Shown: one piece after another, positions 8,048-17,610 of the stretch
Layout: each line of letters opens with the position of its first letter
Numbering within the stretch: the stretch's first letter is position 1
NCBI GenBank assembly: GCA_945883115.1
Contig: CAMCXA010000001.1
Coordinates: 62,001 to 126,000, forward strand
DNA: 64,000 nt
DNA from: Alsobacter soli
Lineage (GTDB): Bacteria; Pseudomonadota; Alphaproteobacteria; Rhizobiales; Beijerinckiaceae
Direction of reading: 5' to 3'
The notes under the pieces: model-generated
Database searches by the model: none
The model's input: only the letters and a program-made list of their open reading frames with translations
What the model was told of the DNA's origin: nothing
Position numbers and translations under genes: made by a program

Positions 8048-9136
8048 TCACCCCACCTGCCCCCTATGCCGCAGGAAATGATCAGCCAACACACACGCCA
8101 TCATCGCCTCGCCAACCGGTACGGCGCGAATACCCACGCACGGGTCGTGGCGGCCTTTGGTGAGAATATCCGTCTCATGGCCTATCTTATCAACCGTCTG
8201 GCGCGGCGTGAGGATCGACGACGTCGGTTTCACGGCAAAACGCGCCACAATCGGCTGCCCCGTTGAAATACCGCCTAAAATCCCGCCCGCATGATTGGCC
8301 AAAAAGTGCGGCTTCCCGTCCGTCCCCGCACGCATTTCGTCGGCGTTTTCTTCCCCCAAGAGGCTCGCAGCTGCAAATCCATCGCCAATTTCGACACCTT
8401 TCACAGCGTTGATCCCCATGAGGGCCGAGGCCAGATCGGCATCGAGCTTGCTATAAATCGGCGCGCCCCAGCCTGCGGGGACGTTTTCGGCGACGATTTC
8501 GATCACAGCCCCGACCGAGGAGCCGGATTTACGGATGCTGTCGAGATAACCCTCGTAGAACTTCGCCATTTCAGCGTCAGGGCAGAAAAACGGGTTATTG
8601 TGGACTTGCTCCCAATCCCATCGCGAACGATCCACTTTATGCGGTCCCATTTGCACCAGCGCGCCGCGAATGATAACGTTTGGAATGATCTTGCGGGCAA
8701 TCGCTCCCGCAGCAACCCGCGCCGCCGTTTCGCGCGCAGACGAGCGACCACCGCCACGATAATCGCGAATGCCATATTTTGCGTCATAGGTGAAATCGGC
8801 GTGCCCCGGGCGGTAGGCATCACGAATATCGCCGTAATCTTTCGAGCGTTGATCAGTGTTCTCAATCATCAACGCAATCGAGGTACCGGTAGTGACTTGT
8901 TCAGGCGTGCGATCATCCGAAAAGACGCCCGAGAGGATTTTGACCTGATCAGGCTCGCGCCGCTGCGTGGTGAAGCGCGACTGGCCAGGCTTGCGGCGAT
9001 CAAGCTCGATCTGGATATCGGCTTCCGTCAGCGGGATCAGCGGCGGGCAGCCATCGACGACGCAGCCAATCGCAACCCCGTGGCTTTCGCCAAAGGTAGT
9101 GACGCGGAAAAGATGGCCGAAACTGTTGTGAGACAT
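8048..9136 (-). CDS. aroC: Chorismate synthase
   Basis: Last enzyme of the shikimate pathway: converts EPSP to chorismate using reduced FMN. The 362-aa length is normal. Conserved family signatures are present: [18 protein letters not shown] near the start, the [16 protein letters not shown] motif and SQ/ISTGQPI-type [34 protein letters not shown] follows. The ATG at 9136 gives [20 protein letters not shown], the standard N-terminus. The gene is upstream of ribB with 106 bp between them that hold the ribB palindrome. Confidence 0.97.
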   Translation of the reverse strand: MSHNSFGHLFRVTTFGESHGVAIGCVVDGCPPLIPLTEADIQIELDRRKPGQSRFTTQRREPDQVKILSGVFSDDRTPEQVTTGTSIALMIENTDQRSKDYGDIRDAYRPGHADFTYDAKYGIRDYRGGGRSSARETAARVAAGAIARKIIPNVIIRGALVQMGPHKVDRSRWDWEQVHNNPFFCPDAEMAKFYEGYLDSIRKSGSSVGAVIEIVAENVPAGWGAPIYSKLDADLASALMGINAVKGVEIGDGFAAASLLGEENADEMRAGTDGKPHFLANHAGGILGGISTGQPIVARFAVKPTSSILTPRQTVDKIGHETDILTKGRHDPCVGIRAVPVGEAMMACVLADHFLRHRGQVG

Positions 9137-9204
9137 AGGTATCGCTTTCGTATGACACGATTCTTTTATAAGCGCTGGCCGAACGGGTCAAATCCCGCCG
9201 CGTC

Positions 9205-9792
9205 TCACACCCAGCGGCACCCGCCCGCCTCGAACACCAGGACACGCCCCTGCCACACGTCCTGCTGCGGCGCCGTATCGGTCGTCATTCCGCCAATCAT
9301 CGCCATCAGCGCGCGCGCGACGCCACCATGCGAGACAATCACGCTTTCGACGGTAATCGTCTCGATCCACGGCTTCAGCCTTTTGGCAAGCATCGCATAG
9401 CTCTCGCCCTCGGGCGGAACAAACGCCCATTTATCGGCAGCCCTGCGCTTTTCGACGTTTGCGTCCTGCTTCCGCAGTTCCTTCCATGTGTAGCCTTCCC
9501 AACGTCCGAAAGTGAGTTCCTTCGCCCGCTCTTCGAGTTCGAACGCCGTGGGATCAAGGTTCAGCGCTTTCCGCGCGATTTCTGCCGTCTCCCGTGTCCG
9601 CGAGAGCGGACTGACAATCCAGGGCAGGGCATCGATATTCGAAGCGAGCGTCCCAAGCCTCCGCCCCGCTTCTTCGGCCTGCACACGACCAAGCGCGTTG
9701 AGCGGCGTATCTTTCTGCCCCTGCAAACGGCCTTCGGCGTTCCAGTCGGTCTCGCCGTGTCTGACAAACAAGATACGGGGCAGGGACGCCAT
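9205..9792 (-). CDS. Histidine phosphatase family protein (phosphoglycerate mutase-like)
   Basis: 195 aa with the RHG catalytic motif LFVRHGETDWNAEGRLQG at the N-terminus, the second conserved Arg in SPLSRTRETAEIA, the EERAKELTFGRWEG acidic region and a distal VSHGGVARALM catalytic His. These are the complete features of the cobC/GpmB-like branch. The substrate cannot be read from sequence. It begins 5 bp after the end of fabI on the same strand, so the two are likely co-transcribed. Confidence 0.88.
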   Translation of the reverse strand: MASLPRILFVRHGETDWNAEGRLQGQKDTPLNALGRVQAEEAGRRLGTLASNIDALPWIVSPLSRTRETAEIARKALNLDPTAFELEERAKELTFGRWEGYTWKELRKQDANVEKRRAADKWAFVPPEGESYAMLAKRLKPWIETITVESVIVSHGGVARALMAMIGGMTTDTAPQQDVWQGRVLVFEAGGCRWV

Positions 9793-9797
9793 CGTGG

Positions 9798-10628
9798 TCA
9801 GCCCTTGTCGAGCGTAATATCCGGTGCTTCCGGGTTTTTCATGCCGACAATATGATATCCTGCATCCACATGCTGGATTTCGCCGGTGACACCGCGCGCC
9901 ATATCCGACAGCAAAAACACCGAGCTATCGCCGACTTCCTCTATTGTAACCGTCCGGCGCAGCGGCGAATTATATTCGTTCCACTTCAGAATATAGCGGA
10001 AATCGCCAATTCCCGAGGCCGCCAAAGTCTTGATCGGGCCTGCCGAGACGGCGTTCACCCGGATATTCTTCGGGCCCAGATCGGCGGCAAGGTACCGGAC
10101 GGATGCTTCGAGTGCCGCCTTGGCAACACCCATCACATTATAATGCGGCATCCATTTTTCGGCACCATAATAGGTCAGCGTCAAAAGCGAGCCGCCATTC
10201 GGCATCAATTTCTCGGCGCGCTGCGCCACCGCTGTGAACGAATAGCATGAGATCAGCAGCGATTTCGTGAAATTGGCTTCCGTCGTTTCAATATACCGTC
10301 CGGTCAATTCGTCCTTGTCCGAGAACGCGATGCAATGCACGACAAAATCAATCGTACCCCATTTTTCCTTAACAGCGTCGAATACCGCATCAATTGAGTC
10401 AGGGTCCGTGACGTCACAATGGCCGACAACGATGCCGCCCAGTTCTTCGGCGAGCGGGCGTACCCGCTTTTCAAGCGCGTCACCCTGATAGGTAAACGCA
10501 AGTTCGGCTCCGTGAGCGCGTGCGGATTGGGCAATCCCCCAGGCGATCGAGCGGTTATTGGCAAGGCCCATAATGAGCCCGCGCTTACCTTCGAGGATTG
10601 GCCGTGCGGCAGTGTGATCTGAAGCCAT
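9798..10628 (-). CDS. fabI: Enoyl-ACP reductase (NADH) FabI
   Basis: Reduces trans-2-enoyl-ACP in the elongation cycle of type II fatty acid synthesis. The 276-aa SDR-fold protein has the FabI start GLIMGLANNRSIAWGIAQ (dinucleotide-binding variant), the catalytic Tyr-x6-Lys as YNVMGVAKAALEASVRYLA, and NAVSAGPIKTLAASGI. The LTYYGAEKWMPHYNVMG segment is diagnostic of FabI rather than of other SDRs. Transcription runs leftward from the 229-bp AT-rich gap shared with kup. Confidence 0.95.
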   Translation of the reverse strand: MASDHTAARPILEGKRGLIMGLANNRSIAWGIAQSARAHGAELAFTYQGDALEKRVRPLAEELGGIVVGHCDVTDPDSIDAVFDAVKEKWGTIDFVVHCIAFSDKDELTGRYIETTEANFTKSLLISCYSFTAVAQRAEKLMPNGGSLLTLTYYGAEKWMPHYNVMGVAKAALEASVRYLAADLGPKNIRVNAVSAGPIKTLAASGIGDFRYILKWNEYNSPLRRTVTIEEVGDSSVFLLSDMARGVTGEIQHVDAGYHIVGMKNPEAPDITLDKG

Positions 10629-10857
10629 GCGATTTGAAAATCCAAATTAAACTGCGGAAGAAGTACTAATAGATAAACTCCTTAGCCGAAGGTTGATAAA
10701 AGCGGAAGTCTTAACCGACCAGCCTGTTGATAGCGCCCGATCAACTTTCTTGACGAAACAGGACATTCAGAAACAACTATGGTTGGCTCTAGCAACTCCG
10801 CCAGAAAATGATATAAAGCAGCTGCCGGAGTTAACCGGCGATCAATTATAAGAAGCC
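10629..10857. other. Divergent intergenic region fabI/kup
   Basis: 229 bp between two outward-facing genes, so it must carry both promoters. It is AT-richer than the flanking genes. I see no convincing operator, riboswitch or RNA gene in it. Confidence 0.5.
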
Positions 10858-12804
10858 ATGCCTCAAAATCATTTATCTGATCACGCTTCGCACCCTGGTC
10901 CGGAGCGGCACCATGCCGCGCAAACACATCGCTTTCTCCCGCTCGCCATTGGCAGCATCGGCGTTGTGTTTGGCGATATTGGAACCAGCCCGCTCTATGC
11001 TTTTCGGGAAGCACTTCTCGCAGCCGTAGGAGGACATCACGCTGGAGCGAGTGGCACAATTCCGGTCATCCCGCGAGAGTCGGTGCTCGGCGTTTTGTCA
11101 TTGATTGTCTGGGCACTCGTGCTCGTGGTGACTGCAAAATATGTGTTGATCCTGCTCCGCGCCGACAATAACGGCGAAGGTGGAACGCTGTCGCTGATGG
11201 CACTGTGCCAACGAGCCCTCGGGCGCGGCAAGAATTTTGTTTTTTTTCTCGGCGTCATCGGGGCGGCCATGTTTTATGGCGACTCGATCATAACGCCAGC
11301 AATTTCGGTGCTTTCCGCCGTCGAAGGCGTTAAGCTGATTATACCTGCCTTTGAGCCTTATATTATCCCGATTACCCTGTTTATCTTGATTGGCTTGTTC
11401 ACCGTTCAGAGCCGGGGTACAGCCAGCATGGCGTCGTTTTTTGGCCCAATCATGGTTCTATGGTTTCTGATGCTTGCAGCGGGCGGCATCATGCACATCA
11501 GCGATGACATTGGTGTCCTTTCTGCGCTCAATCCGCTTCACGGGTTTTTCTTCGTGATCGAGCATAAGGTTATCGGTCTTGTTACCTTGGGAGCGGTCTT
11601 TCTCGCTGTGACAGGCGGTGAAGCGCTTTACTCAGATCTTGGTCATTTTGGTAAAGTTCCAATCCGCATGGCATGGCTTTGGTTTGTATTTCCATGTCTG
11701 ATCCTGAATTATTTCGGTCAGGGGGCTTTGGTTCTTGCCCATCCCGAAGCGGCAACGAGCCCGTTTTTCCAGCTTTATCCTGATTGGGCCACGGTTCCCG
11801 TCGTGCTCATGGCAACAGCCGCCACCGTCATCGCTAGCCAAGCTGTCATTACGGGTGCCTTCTCGCTCACGCGTCAGGCGATCCAGCTCGGCCTCTTGCC
11901 GCGCATGGAAATCCGGTTCACCTCAGAATCCCACGCGGGACAGATCTATTTGCCGCGCATCAATTGGCTGTTGCTCATCGGCGTCGTCGTACTGGTGATC
12001 GTATTCAAGACATCCACGGCATTGGCTTCTGCCTACGGCATAGCCGTCACAACAACGATGGTCGTAGATGCCACACTCGCTTTCATTGTTATCTGGCGCT
12101 TGTGGAAATGGAATGTCGCCGCTGCTGCCGCACTGGTCCTGCCGTTCCTCTTGATTGACCTGACATTTTTCTCAGCCAATCTGTTGAAATTGTTCGAGGG
12201 AGCCTATGCGCCGCTCGCATTTGGCATGTGTCTCGTTGTTCTCATGACCACGTGGCGGAACGGGACTCGCATTCTCGCTGAAAAAACCCGGCAGGGAGAA
12301 GTTCCGCTCGGAGATTTGATCAGAAGTCTCGAGAAGCGCCCGCCGCATTTTGTTGCCGGGACGGCGGTATTCTTGACAAGCGATCCTGACTCCGCGCCCA
12401 CCTCGCTGCTGCATAATCTGAAACATAACAAGATTTTGCACGAGAAGAACGTCATCCTGACTGTGACAACGGGGGATACGCCACGCGTCGACGATGAAAC
12501 CCGCGTTCAGGTCGAGCAGATCAGCCCGCATTTCAGCAGGGTGAGCATGAAATTTGGCTACATGGAAACGCCCAACGTCCCGCGCGGTCTGGCCATCGCG
12601 CGCAAGCACGGCTGGATCTTCGATATCATGTCGACTTCGTTTTTCGTGTCACGGCGTTCTATCAAAGTGGCCGCCCATTCGGGTATGCCGCTCTGGCAGG
12701 ACAAATTATTCATCGGTCTTGCCCGGAACGCCATTGATGCGACGAGCTTTTTCCAGATACCAACCGGACGCGTTGTGGAAGTGGGGACGCAGGTGACGGT
12801 CTAG
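10858..12804 (+). CDS. kup: Low-affinity potassium transporter Kup
   Basis: Potassium uptake permease of 648 aa, normal for Kup/HAK proteins. The N-terminal signature [19 protein letters not shown] is followed by about twelve hydrophobic segments, including [17 protein letters not shown] and the [13 protein letters not shown] loop. A cytosolic C-terminal domain begins around [12 protein letters not shown]-like [20 protein letters not shown]. It stands alone, transcribed away from fabI. The stop overlaps the stop of the convergent MOSC gene by 4 bp. The ribosome-binding site before ATG is weak (AAGAAGCC). Confidence 0.96.
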   Translation: MPQNHLSDHASHPGPERHHAAQTHRFLPLAIGSIGVVFGDIGTSPLYAFREALLAAVGGHHAGASGTIPVIPRESVLGVLSLIVWALVLVVTAKYVLILLRADNNGEGGTLSLMALCQRALGRGKNFVFFLGVIGAAMFYGDSIITPAISVLSAVEGVKLIIPAFEPYIIPITLFILIGLFTVQSRGTASMASFFGPIMVLWFLMLAAGGIMHISDDIGVLSALNPLHGFFFVIEHKVIGLVTLGAVFLAVTGGEALYSDLGHFGKVPIRMAWLWFVFPCLILNYFGQGALVLAHPEAATSPFFQLYPDWATVPVVLMATAATVIASQAVITGAFSLTRQAIQLGLLPRMEIRFTSESHAGQIYLPRINWLLLIGVVVLVIVFKTSTALASAYGIAVTTTMVVDATLAFIVIWRLWKWNVAAAAALVLPFLLIDLTFFSANLLKLFEGAYAPLAFGMCLVVLMTTWRNGTRILAEKTRQGEVPLGDLIRSLEKRPPHFVAGTAVFLTSDPDSAPTSLLHNLKHNKILHEKNVILTVTTGDTPRVDDETRVQVEQISPHFSRVSMKFGYMETPNVPRGLAIARKHGWIFDIMSTSFFVSRRSIKVAAHSGMPLWQDKLFIGLARNAIDATSFFQIPTGRVVEVGTQVTV

Positions 12805-13421
12805 GCTGTCACCTTGGTCTTCCGTTTTGCGGGTGCGGGTTTGGCGTGCCCGTAAATCCGTTGCGGCGGAATGAATAGAGTTATCGTATCACCACTCCTG
12901 ATCATTCCCTCTCGTTCCACCCTTGCCACAATCCCCCGGCGATGTGTTGCAACCTTGGGAAACGCGAGTCCATGCCCCGGATGGTGCCCCTCGATGACAT
13001 CTGCAGGATACCTGCAAGGCTGGTTTTCAAGATCGACAATCAACGTCGCACCCGATGAAAACATCATCCGTGTCGATGGTGGCAGCAGCGTAAAATCTGG
13101 AATACCAGATACGAGAAGATTTGCGCCAACCCATTCCGGTAAAACCTCTGGAATGCCAAGATCGGAAGCAATCAACGCCAATTCCTCGACCGACACAATC
13201 GACACTTGCCGGCTATTGACGATCGGTATTCCCCGCACATATTGCTTCAGTGTTCTGCTGTCGGACGCCATGATCCGACTCGAATGGCAATCGCCCGCAA
13301 TGCCGTCAAACACGATCGTCAGCGAATTGCATCGTGCCTTTTCAAGCCCGGTCTTTCGGTCAGGATTGATAAGACAGGTTTCAACACGGCCTTCAACGGC
13401 GATTTTCTCGAGTATGGCCAT
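12801..13421 (-). CDS. MOSC domain-containing protein
   Basis: MOSC (molybdenum cofactor sulfurase C-terminal) domain protein of 206 aa. Recognised by the [10 protein letters not shown] segment, [19 protein letters not shown] and the conserved Cys in [13 protein letters not shown], followed by [24 protein letters not shown] proteins carry sulfur or act in molybdenum-enzyme metabolism; the particular role here is unknown. There are no molybdenum-enzyme genes nearby. It is convergent with kup. Confidence 0.85.
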   Translation of the reverse strand: MAILEKIAVEGRVETCLINPDRKTGLEKARCNSLTIVFDGIAGDCHSSRIMASDSRTLKQYVRGIPIVNSRQVSIVSVEELALIASDLGIPEVLPEWVGANLLVSGIPDFTLLPPSTRMMFSSGATLIVDLENQPCRYPADVIEGHHPGHGLAFPKVATHRRGIVARVEREGMIRSGDTITLFIPPQRIYGHAKPAPAKRKTKVTA

Positions 13422-13458
13422 TTAAATAATCCCCCGCCGTAACTGCTTGATTGAATGC

Positions 13459-14379
13459 CTACATCCGTTCCCGGGGTTTATTATCCCGCCAACGCTTCAT
13501 CAGTACTTCCAACTCCAGATCCGGTGTTTTCGGCAGAATGACATCGATCGTCACCATCAGATCACCCGGTCCGCTATCGGAGGGTAACCCCTTGCCGCGT
13601 AATCGCAATGTCTGTCCAGTCGAGCTATAGGGAGGCACAGAAATTTCAACCGTTCCCTCAAGCGTCGGCACAAGCACCTTGCCGCCGAGAACCGCATCTT
13701 CCAGCGGAACCGGCGCGCGAACGCGGAGATTCTTGCCCTCTGTCACAAACCTTGGGTCTCCAGCCACATGCACCGTCACAAAGGCATCGCCATTCGGCCC
13801 GCCCTCGGCGCTCGGCATCCCCTGTTGCTTCAACCTGATGACTCTGCCCTCGGTTACACCGGCAGGCACAGCCACTTCGATTGTTTTGCCCGACGGGAGC
13901 GTAACACGAACCTTCGTCCCCTTCAGCGCATCCGAAAATGAAATCGTCGAATCAATTCTTACATCGGCGCCGGGTGCAGGTTGCCTCCGACGCGTACCGG
14001 TATTGAAACCAGCACCGCCACCACCGGCACGGAAGAAGTCTGCAAAGATGTCTGAAGCATCAAATCCGCCAGCCTGAAAGCCCGCACCGCGTCCGGCTCC
14101 CGCTTGACGTCCTGCCCGCGGATCAAACCCGCGCCCCCCGAAACCAGGATGCTTCGGCTTGCCTTCGGCATCAATTTCCCCGCCATCAAACATTTTCCGC
14201 TTCTTGGCATCACCCAAAATTTCGTAGGCGCTGTTCAACTCGGAAAACTTCTCTTTGGCCAGAGGATCATTGACATTGTAGTCGGGGTGAAGCGCCTTCG
14301 CGAGTTTGCGAAACGCTTTCTTGATGTCTGCTTCTGCTGCCGTCTTCGGGACGCCCAGAACAGTATAGGGATCACGCAT
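13459..14379 (-). CDS. DnaJ-type co-chaperone (CbpA-like)
   Basis: 306 aa: an N-terminal J domain (residues 1-65; PYTVLGVPKTAAEADIKKAF, with the HPD triad in ALHPDYNV), a Gly/Phe-rich linker (GFGGRGFDPRAGRQAGAGRG), then two C-terminal beta-barrel substrate-binding domains (GKTIEVAVPAGVTEGRVIRL and VLVPTLEGTVEISVPP). The zinc-finger domain of true DnaJ is absent, as in CbpA. It would stimulate DnaK ATPase. It stands alone on the minus strand. Confidence 0.9.
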   Translation of the reverse strand: MRDPYTVLGVPKTAAEADIKKAFRKLAKALHPDYNVNDPLAKEKFSELNSAYEILGDAKKRKMFDGGEIDAEGKPKHPGFGGRGFDPRAGRQAGAGRGAGFQAGGFDASDIFADFFRAGGGGAGFNTGTRRRQPAPGADVRIDSTISFSDALKGTKVRVTLPSGKTIEVAVPAGVTEGRVIRLKQQGMPSAEGGPNGDAFVTVHVAGDPRFVTEGKNLRVRAPVPLEDAVLGGKVLVPTLEGTVEISVPPYSSTGQTLRLRGKGLPSDSGPGDLMVTIDVILPKTPDLELEVLMKRWRDNKPRERM

Positions 14380-14488
14380 GCTTGGCCTTGCGGGAGAGTT
14401 TCGGGTTATCGACGAAAAATTGCTCGCCTTCTATATGGCGATTGTCACGTTAATGCGCAATATTGGAGAAGTGCGAGTTCACTCTTGA

Positions 14489-14989
14489 TCAGAGTTGCCC
14501 CGGATCGCCGTCGATGATGGTCCAGGGCCCGGCCGCCTGTCGGCATGCTGTTGCCGAGAATTTTGCCGGTGTCGTGCCGCGTGTTCCGAATTTTGCATCA
14601 AATGAACGACAAAGGCTATCATCCTGGATGAAGGGCTCGGCCGTAGCAACAAAATCTCCGCGCACGCGCGTCGCTGGATTGGCCCATTCGAAGCGTTTGC
14701 CATCGTCGGAGCCGAGAGCCGCTGTCAGGGCAGGTTCGGCAACTGGCCAGTCCTCCGATGAAATCCGCGTCAGAGACGGCGACAGGCCTTTCTGGATGGA
14801 ACCAGTAATCAGGTATTCATTTCTGTCCGAAAACTGTTCAAAAATAGCGCTATCGTAACCACATCCTCCCAGCAGAAGCCCTATGCTGAAAACACCTGCC
14901 AAACGAGCACTCCGCCCGCTTTTTGACGAAGCTCCTGCTTCTAATGTGTCCTTTATTGCGATAGACACTTGGGATATGCAACGCATCAT
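14489..14989 (-). CDS. Lipoprotein of the RT0821/Lpp0805 surface-protein type
   Basis: About 166 aa. A hydrophobic stretch ending LLLGGCG is a lipobox, so the mature protein begins at that Cys and is lipid-anchored. The C-terminal part (GKRFEWANPATRVRGDFVAT ... CRSFDAKFGTRGTTPAKFSATACR) resembles the C-terminal domain of the glycine-zipper lipoprotein at 59560 in this window. The glycine zipper itself is missing. The start is uncertain: ATG at 14989 or GTG at 15007 both leave a long N-terminal region before the lipobox. It is divergent from pdxH. Confidence 0.65.
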   Translation of the reverse strand: MMRCISQVSIAIKDTLEAGASSKSGRSARLAGVFSIGLLLGGCGYDSAIFEQFSDRNEYLITGSIQKGLSPSLTRISSEDWPVAEPALTAALGSDDGKRFEWANPATRVRGDFVATAEPFIQDDSLCRSFDAKFGTRGTTPAKFSATACRQAAGPWTIIDGDPGQL

Positions 14990-15040
14990 ACTCAACTGGT
15001 CCGCCACTCAAATCTCGATTAATCGAACGGAAACATAACC

Positions 15041-15655
15041 GTGAAACCCTTAACAGACAGTGACTTCACCGCGGCGCAAGAGCCCTTCGATCTGTTTCGG
15101 CAATGGTTCGCCGACGCCACGGCATCCGAGCCTAATGATCCGAATGCCATGGCACTCGCGACCGTTGATCCCGAAGGCATGCCCGACGTCCGCATGGTCC
15201 TGATGAAGGGCTATGACGAGCAAGGCTTCGTTTTTTACACCAACACCGGCTCCGCAAAGGGCACCCAGCTACTCGCCTCCCGAAAGGCAGCCATCGTATT
15301 CCACTGGAAGAGCCTGCATCGCCAAGTGCGTGTTCGTGGTCCGATCGAGCAGGTCAGCGATGCCGAGGCCGACGCCTATTTTCAGAGCCGCCCGCGCGAT
15401 AGCCGCATCGGCGCATGGGCCAGCCAGCAGTCCCGCCCGCTCGAAAGCCGCTTCGCGCTCGAGAAGGCCGTTGCCGTCAACGCCGCAAAATATGCCGTCG
15501 GCACCGTGCCTCGCCCGCCGCACTGGACAGGCTTTCGCATTATGCCCGTTGCCATCGAGTTCTGGCATGACCGCCCCTTCCGCCTGCACGACCGCATCAC
15601 CTTCTCGCGGGCTGAGCCAAACGGAGACTGGACCAGGCACCGCCTTTACCCCTAA
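15041..15655 (+). CDS. pdxH: Pyridoxamine 5'-phosphate oxidase
   Basis: FMN enzyme that oxidises PNP and PMP to pyridoxal phosphate, the last step of vitamin B6 synthesis and salvage. The 204-aa protein shows [35 protein letters not shown] and [17 protein letters not shown]. Further on are [19 protein letters not shown], the [17 protein letters not shown] motif and an RLHDR-ITF ending, all standard PdxH elements. Start is GTG at 15041 with GGAAAC upstream. Confidence 0.96.
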   Translation: MKPLTDSDFTAAQEPFDLFRQWFADATASEPNDPNAMALATVDPEGMPDVRMVLMKGYDEQGFVFYTNTGSAKGTQLLASRKAAIVFHWKSLHRQVRVRGPIEQVSDAEADAYFQSRPRDSRIGAWASQQSRPLESRFALEKAVAVNAAKYAVGTVPRPPHWTGFRIMPVAIEFWHDRPFRLHDRITFSRAEPNGDWTRHRLYP

Positions 15656-15707
15656 ATAGAAGATCACGCAGCACGAGACTGCAAGTTGGAATGATAAAGG
15701 ACGAACC

Positions 15708-16460
15708 ATGCCGCAACCCAAAGACAATGGCCCGACGCGCACCATGCTGCTGACGGGTGCAAGCCGCGGAATCGGCCATGCCACCGTCAAGCGCTTTTCC
15801 GCCGCCGGCTGGCGCGTCATCACCTGTTCCCGGCATCCCTTCCCCGAAAATTGCCCGTGGGAGATGGGCCCCGAGGATCACATTCAGGTCGACCTCGCCA
15901 ATCCTGTCAGCACCGAAGCCGCCATCCTTGAAATCCGCAACCGCCTCAAAGATGGTCGTCTCGACGCTCTCGTCAATAATGCCGGTATTTCGCCGAAAGG
16001 CCCGGGCGGCAGCCGCCTTGGCACCATCGAAACATCCCTCAAGGACTGGCAGTCAGTCTTCCAAGTCAATTTCTTCGCGCCCGTCATGCTGGCCCGCGGT
16101 CTGCTCGACCAGCTGAAAGAGGCGAAAGGATCCGTCGTCAACGTTACCTCGATCGCCGGCTCCCGCGTCCATCCCTTCGCCGGTGCCGCCTACGCCACCT
16201 CCAAATCAGCGCTCGCCGGTCTCACCCGCGAAATGGCCGCCGATTTCGGCCCGCACGGCGTCCGCGTCAACTCCATTTCGCCCGGCGAGATCGACACCGC
16301 GATCCTCTCCCCCGGCACCGACAAAATCGTCGCCCAGATCCCGCTCCGCCGCCTCGGCACGCCGGAAGAAGTCGCCAAAGCGATCTATTTTCTCTGCACT
16401 GACCAATCGAGCTATGTGCACGGCGCCGAAATCCACATCAATGGCGGACAGCACGTTTAA
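15708..16460 (+). CDS. SDR family oxidoreductase
   Basis: Classical short-chain dehydrogenase of 250 aa. It has the nucleotide-binding TGASRGIGHATVKRF, NNAGISP, the catalytic Ser in VTSIAGSRVHPFAG with YATSKSALAGL (Tyr-x3-Lys), and a C-terminal INGGQHV ending. Substrate unknown. It follows pdxH after 52 bp on the same strand and may be read from the same promoter. Confidence 0.9.
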   Translation: MPQPKDNGPTRTMLLTGASRGIGHATVKRFSAAGWRVITCSRHPFPENCPWEMGPEDHIQVDLANPVSTEAAILEIRNRLKDGRLDALVNNAGISPKGPGGSRLGTIETSLKDWQSVFQVNFFAPVMLARGLLDQLKEAKGSVVNVTSIAGSRVHPFAGAAYATSKSALAGLTREMAADFGPHGVRVNSISPGEIDTAILSPGTDKIVAQIPLRRLGTPEEVAKAIYFLCTDQSSYVHGAEIHINGGQHV

Positions 16461-16477
16461 CTTGAATTTGTGCCGTA

Positions 16478-16498
16478 ATTAGCTAATCTAATAGCTAA
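16478..16498. promoter_or_regulatory. Paired AGCT-centred repeats before phd-vapC
   Basis: ATTAGCTAAT (perfect 10-bp palindrome, 16478-16487) is followed by ATAGCTAA (16491-16498), with centres 12 bp apart. They abut the AAGGAG ribosome-binding site of the antitoxin gene. Phd/YefM antitoxins autorepress by binding paired short palindromes at this position, so this is a likely operator. Confidence 0.55.
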
Positions 16499-16509
16499 GG
16501 AGAAATTCA

Positions 16510-16773
16510 ATGAAGCCCGAACAGTCCCGTGCCGGTCAGGCGTTCTCTGTCACCATCCACGAGGCCAAGACAAACCTGTCGAAACTGATTGCTGCCGTCG
16601 AAGCAGGCGGTGAGGTTGTCATCTCGCGTGGTGCGACTCCCGTCGTGCGGATTGTCTCCCTGTCACCGCCTAAAAAGCGGATATTCGGCGCCATGAAGGG
16701 GCGGGTTTCCCTCGATGACACATTTTTTGAACCGTTGCCGGAAGATGAATTGACACTTTGGGAGGGCCGGTGA
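16510..16773 (+). CDS. Phd/YefM family antitoxin
   Basis: 87-aa antitoxin with the Phd N-terminal fold: FSVTIHEAKTNLSKLIAAVE, GGEVVISRGATPVVRIV. The C-terminal tail (DDTFFEPLPEDELTLWEG) is the toxin-binding segment common in partners of VapC toxins. Strong AAGGAG precedes the ATG. The last codons overlap the toxin start by 4 bp (GTGA), which couples their translation. Confidence 0.92.
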   Translation: MKPEQSRAGQAFSVTIHEAKTNLSKLIAAVEAGGEVVISRGATPVVRIVSLSPPKKRIFGAMKGRVSLDDTFFEPLPEDELTLWEGR

Positions 16774-17156
16774 GGCTCCTTCTCGATACGCACAGCTTTG
16801 TCTGGTTCATCGAAGGATCGCCGCGCCTCTCGAGCCGGGCGCGTGAATTAATCGAAGCCGATGCAGCAGAAGTTTATGTGAGTGCGGCAACTGGCTGGGA
16901 AATAGCCACCAAGCACCGGCTTGGCAAATTGCCGAATGTCGAAGCACTCGTTATGGATTTCGAGGGCGCAGTTCTCCGGGCCGGAATGACAGGTCTCGCA
17001 ATCACCCTTCGCCATGCGGCCATGGCGGGCTCTCTCACGGGTGACCATCGCGATCCGTTTGACCGGATTTTGTCTGCGCAATCGCTGTGTGATAACCTCA
17101 TCTTCATTTCAAACGACGAGATTCTGGATCGCTTCGGAATTTCACGAATCTGGTGA
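16770..17156 (+). CDS. VapC family PIN-domain toxin
   Basis: PIN ribonuclease of 128 aa. Acidic metal ligands are visible: LLLDTHSFVWF (first Asp), SAATGWEIATKH (Glu) and DHRDPFDRIL (distal Asps), as in the VapC group with the LLDTHxxLW opening. The GTG start at 16770 has GGAGGG a few bases upstream; an in-frame TTG at 16758 is less likely. It is the toxin partner of the preceding Phd-type antitoxin. Confidence 0.92.
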   Translation: MRLLLDTHSFVWFIEGSPRLSSRARELIEADAAEVYVSAATGWEIATKHRLGKLPNVEALVMDFEGAVLRAGMTGLAITLRHAAMAGSLTGDHRDPFDRILSAQSLCDNLIFISNDEILDRFGISRIW

Positions 17157-17160
17157 CGCC

Positions 17161-17610
17161 ATGTCCGACCGCCTCTATCCCCCGCGCCCGATCATCGCCG
17201 CTTCCGTTGCCGTGTTCCGCGAGGGGAAAGTTCTCTTGGCCGCGCGCGTCAATCCGCCGGGCGCCCATGTGTTCTCGCTCCCCGGCGGCCTTGTCGAGAT
17301 CGGCGAAACGCTTGAAGAGGCCGCTCTGCGCGAACTCATGGAGGAAGTGGTTGTCGAGGCCCGCATCATCGGCTTTGTCGGCCATGTCGAAGTCATCGAG
17401 CGTGATGCCGAGGACAAGATCCGACGCCATTTCGTTGTCAATACCTTCGCCGCTGAATGGGTCTCCGGCGAGCCGCAAACCGGCCCCGAGGCTGCTGCCG
17501 TGCAGTGGACTGACCCTGCTTCGCTTGGCGGACTTGCCGTCACAAAGGGTCTTTCCGGCATTCTCGAGAAAGCCGTGCGCGTCATGTCCGGGACGTCACT
17601 CGTGCGCTAA
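17161..17610 (+). CDS. NUDIX hydrolase
   Basis: 149 aa. The Nudix box is LPGGLVEIGETLEEAALREL followed by MEEVVV. It keeps the RE and EE residues that hold magnesium, but the usual Gly after EEx is Val. RPIIAASVAVFREGKVLLAARVNPPG is the typical N-terminal strand, and GPEAAAVQWTDPASL is near the C-terminus. The substrate is not evident; ADP-ribose-like compounds are plausible. It starts 4 bp after vapC and its end overlaps the convergent dihydroorotase gene by 15 bp. Confidence 0.88.
   Translation: MSDRLYPPRPIIAASVAVFREGKVLLAARVNPPGAHVFSLPGGLVEIGETLEEAALRELMEEVVVEARIIGFVGHVEVIERDAEDKIRRHFVVNTFAAEWVSGEPQTGPEAAAVQWTDPASLGGLAVTKGLSGILEKAVRVMSGTSLVR

Noticed and set aside
8291-9400. 369-aa ORF on the plus strand over aroC
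   Set aside because: Shadow of aroC; codon-position bias comes from the GC-rich minus-strand gene.
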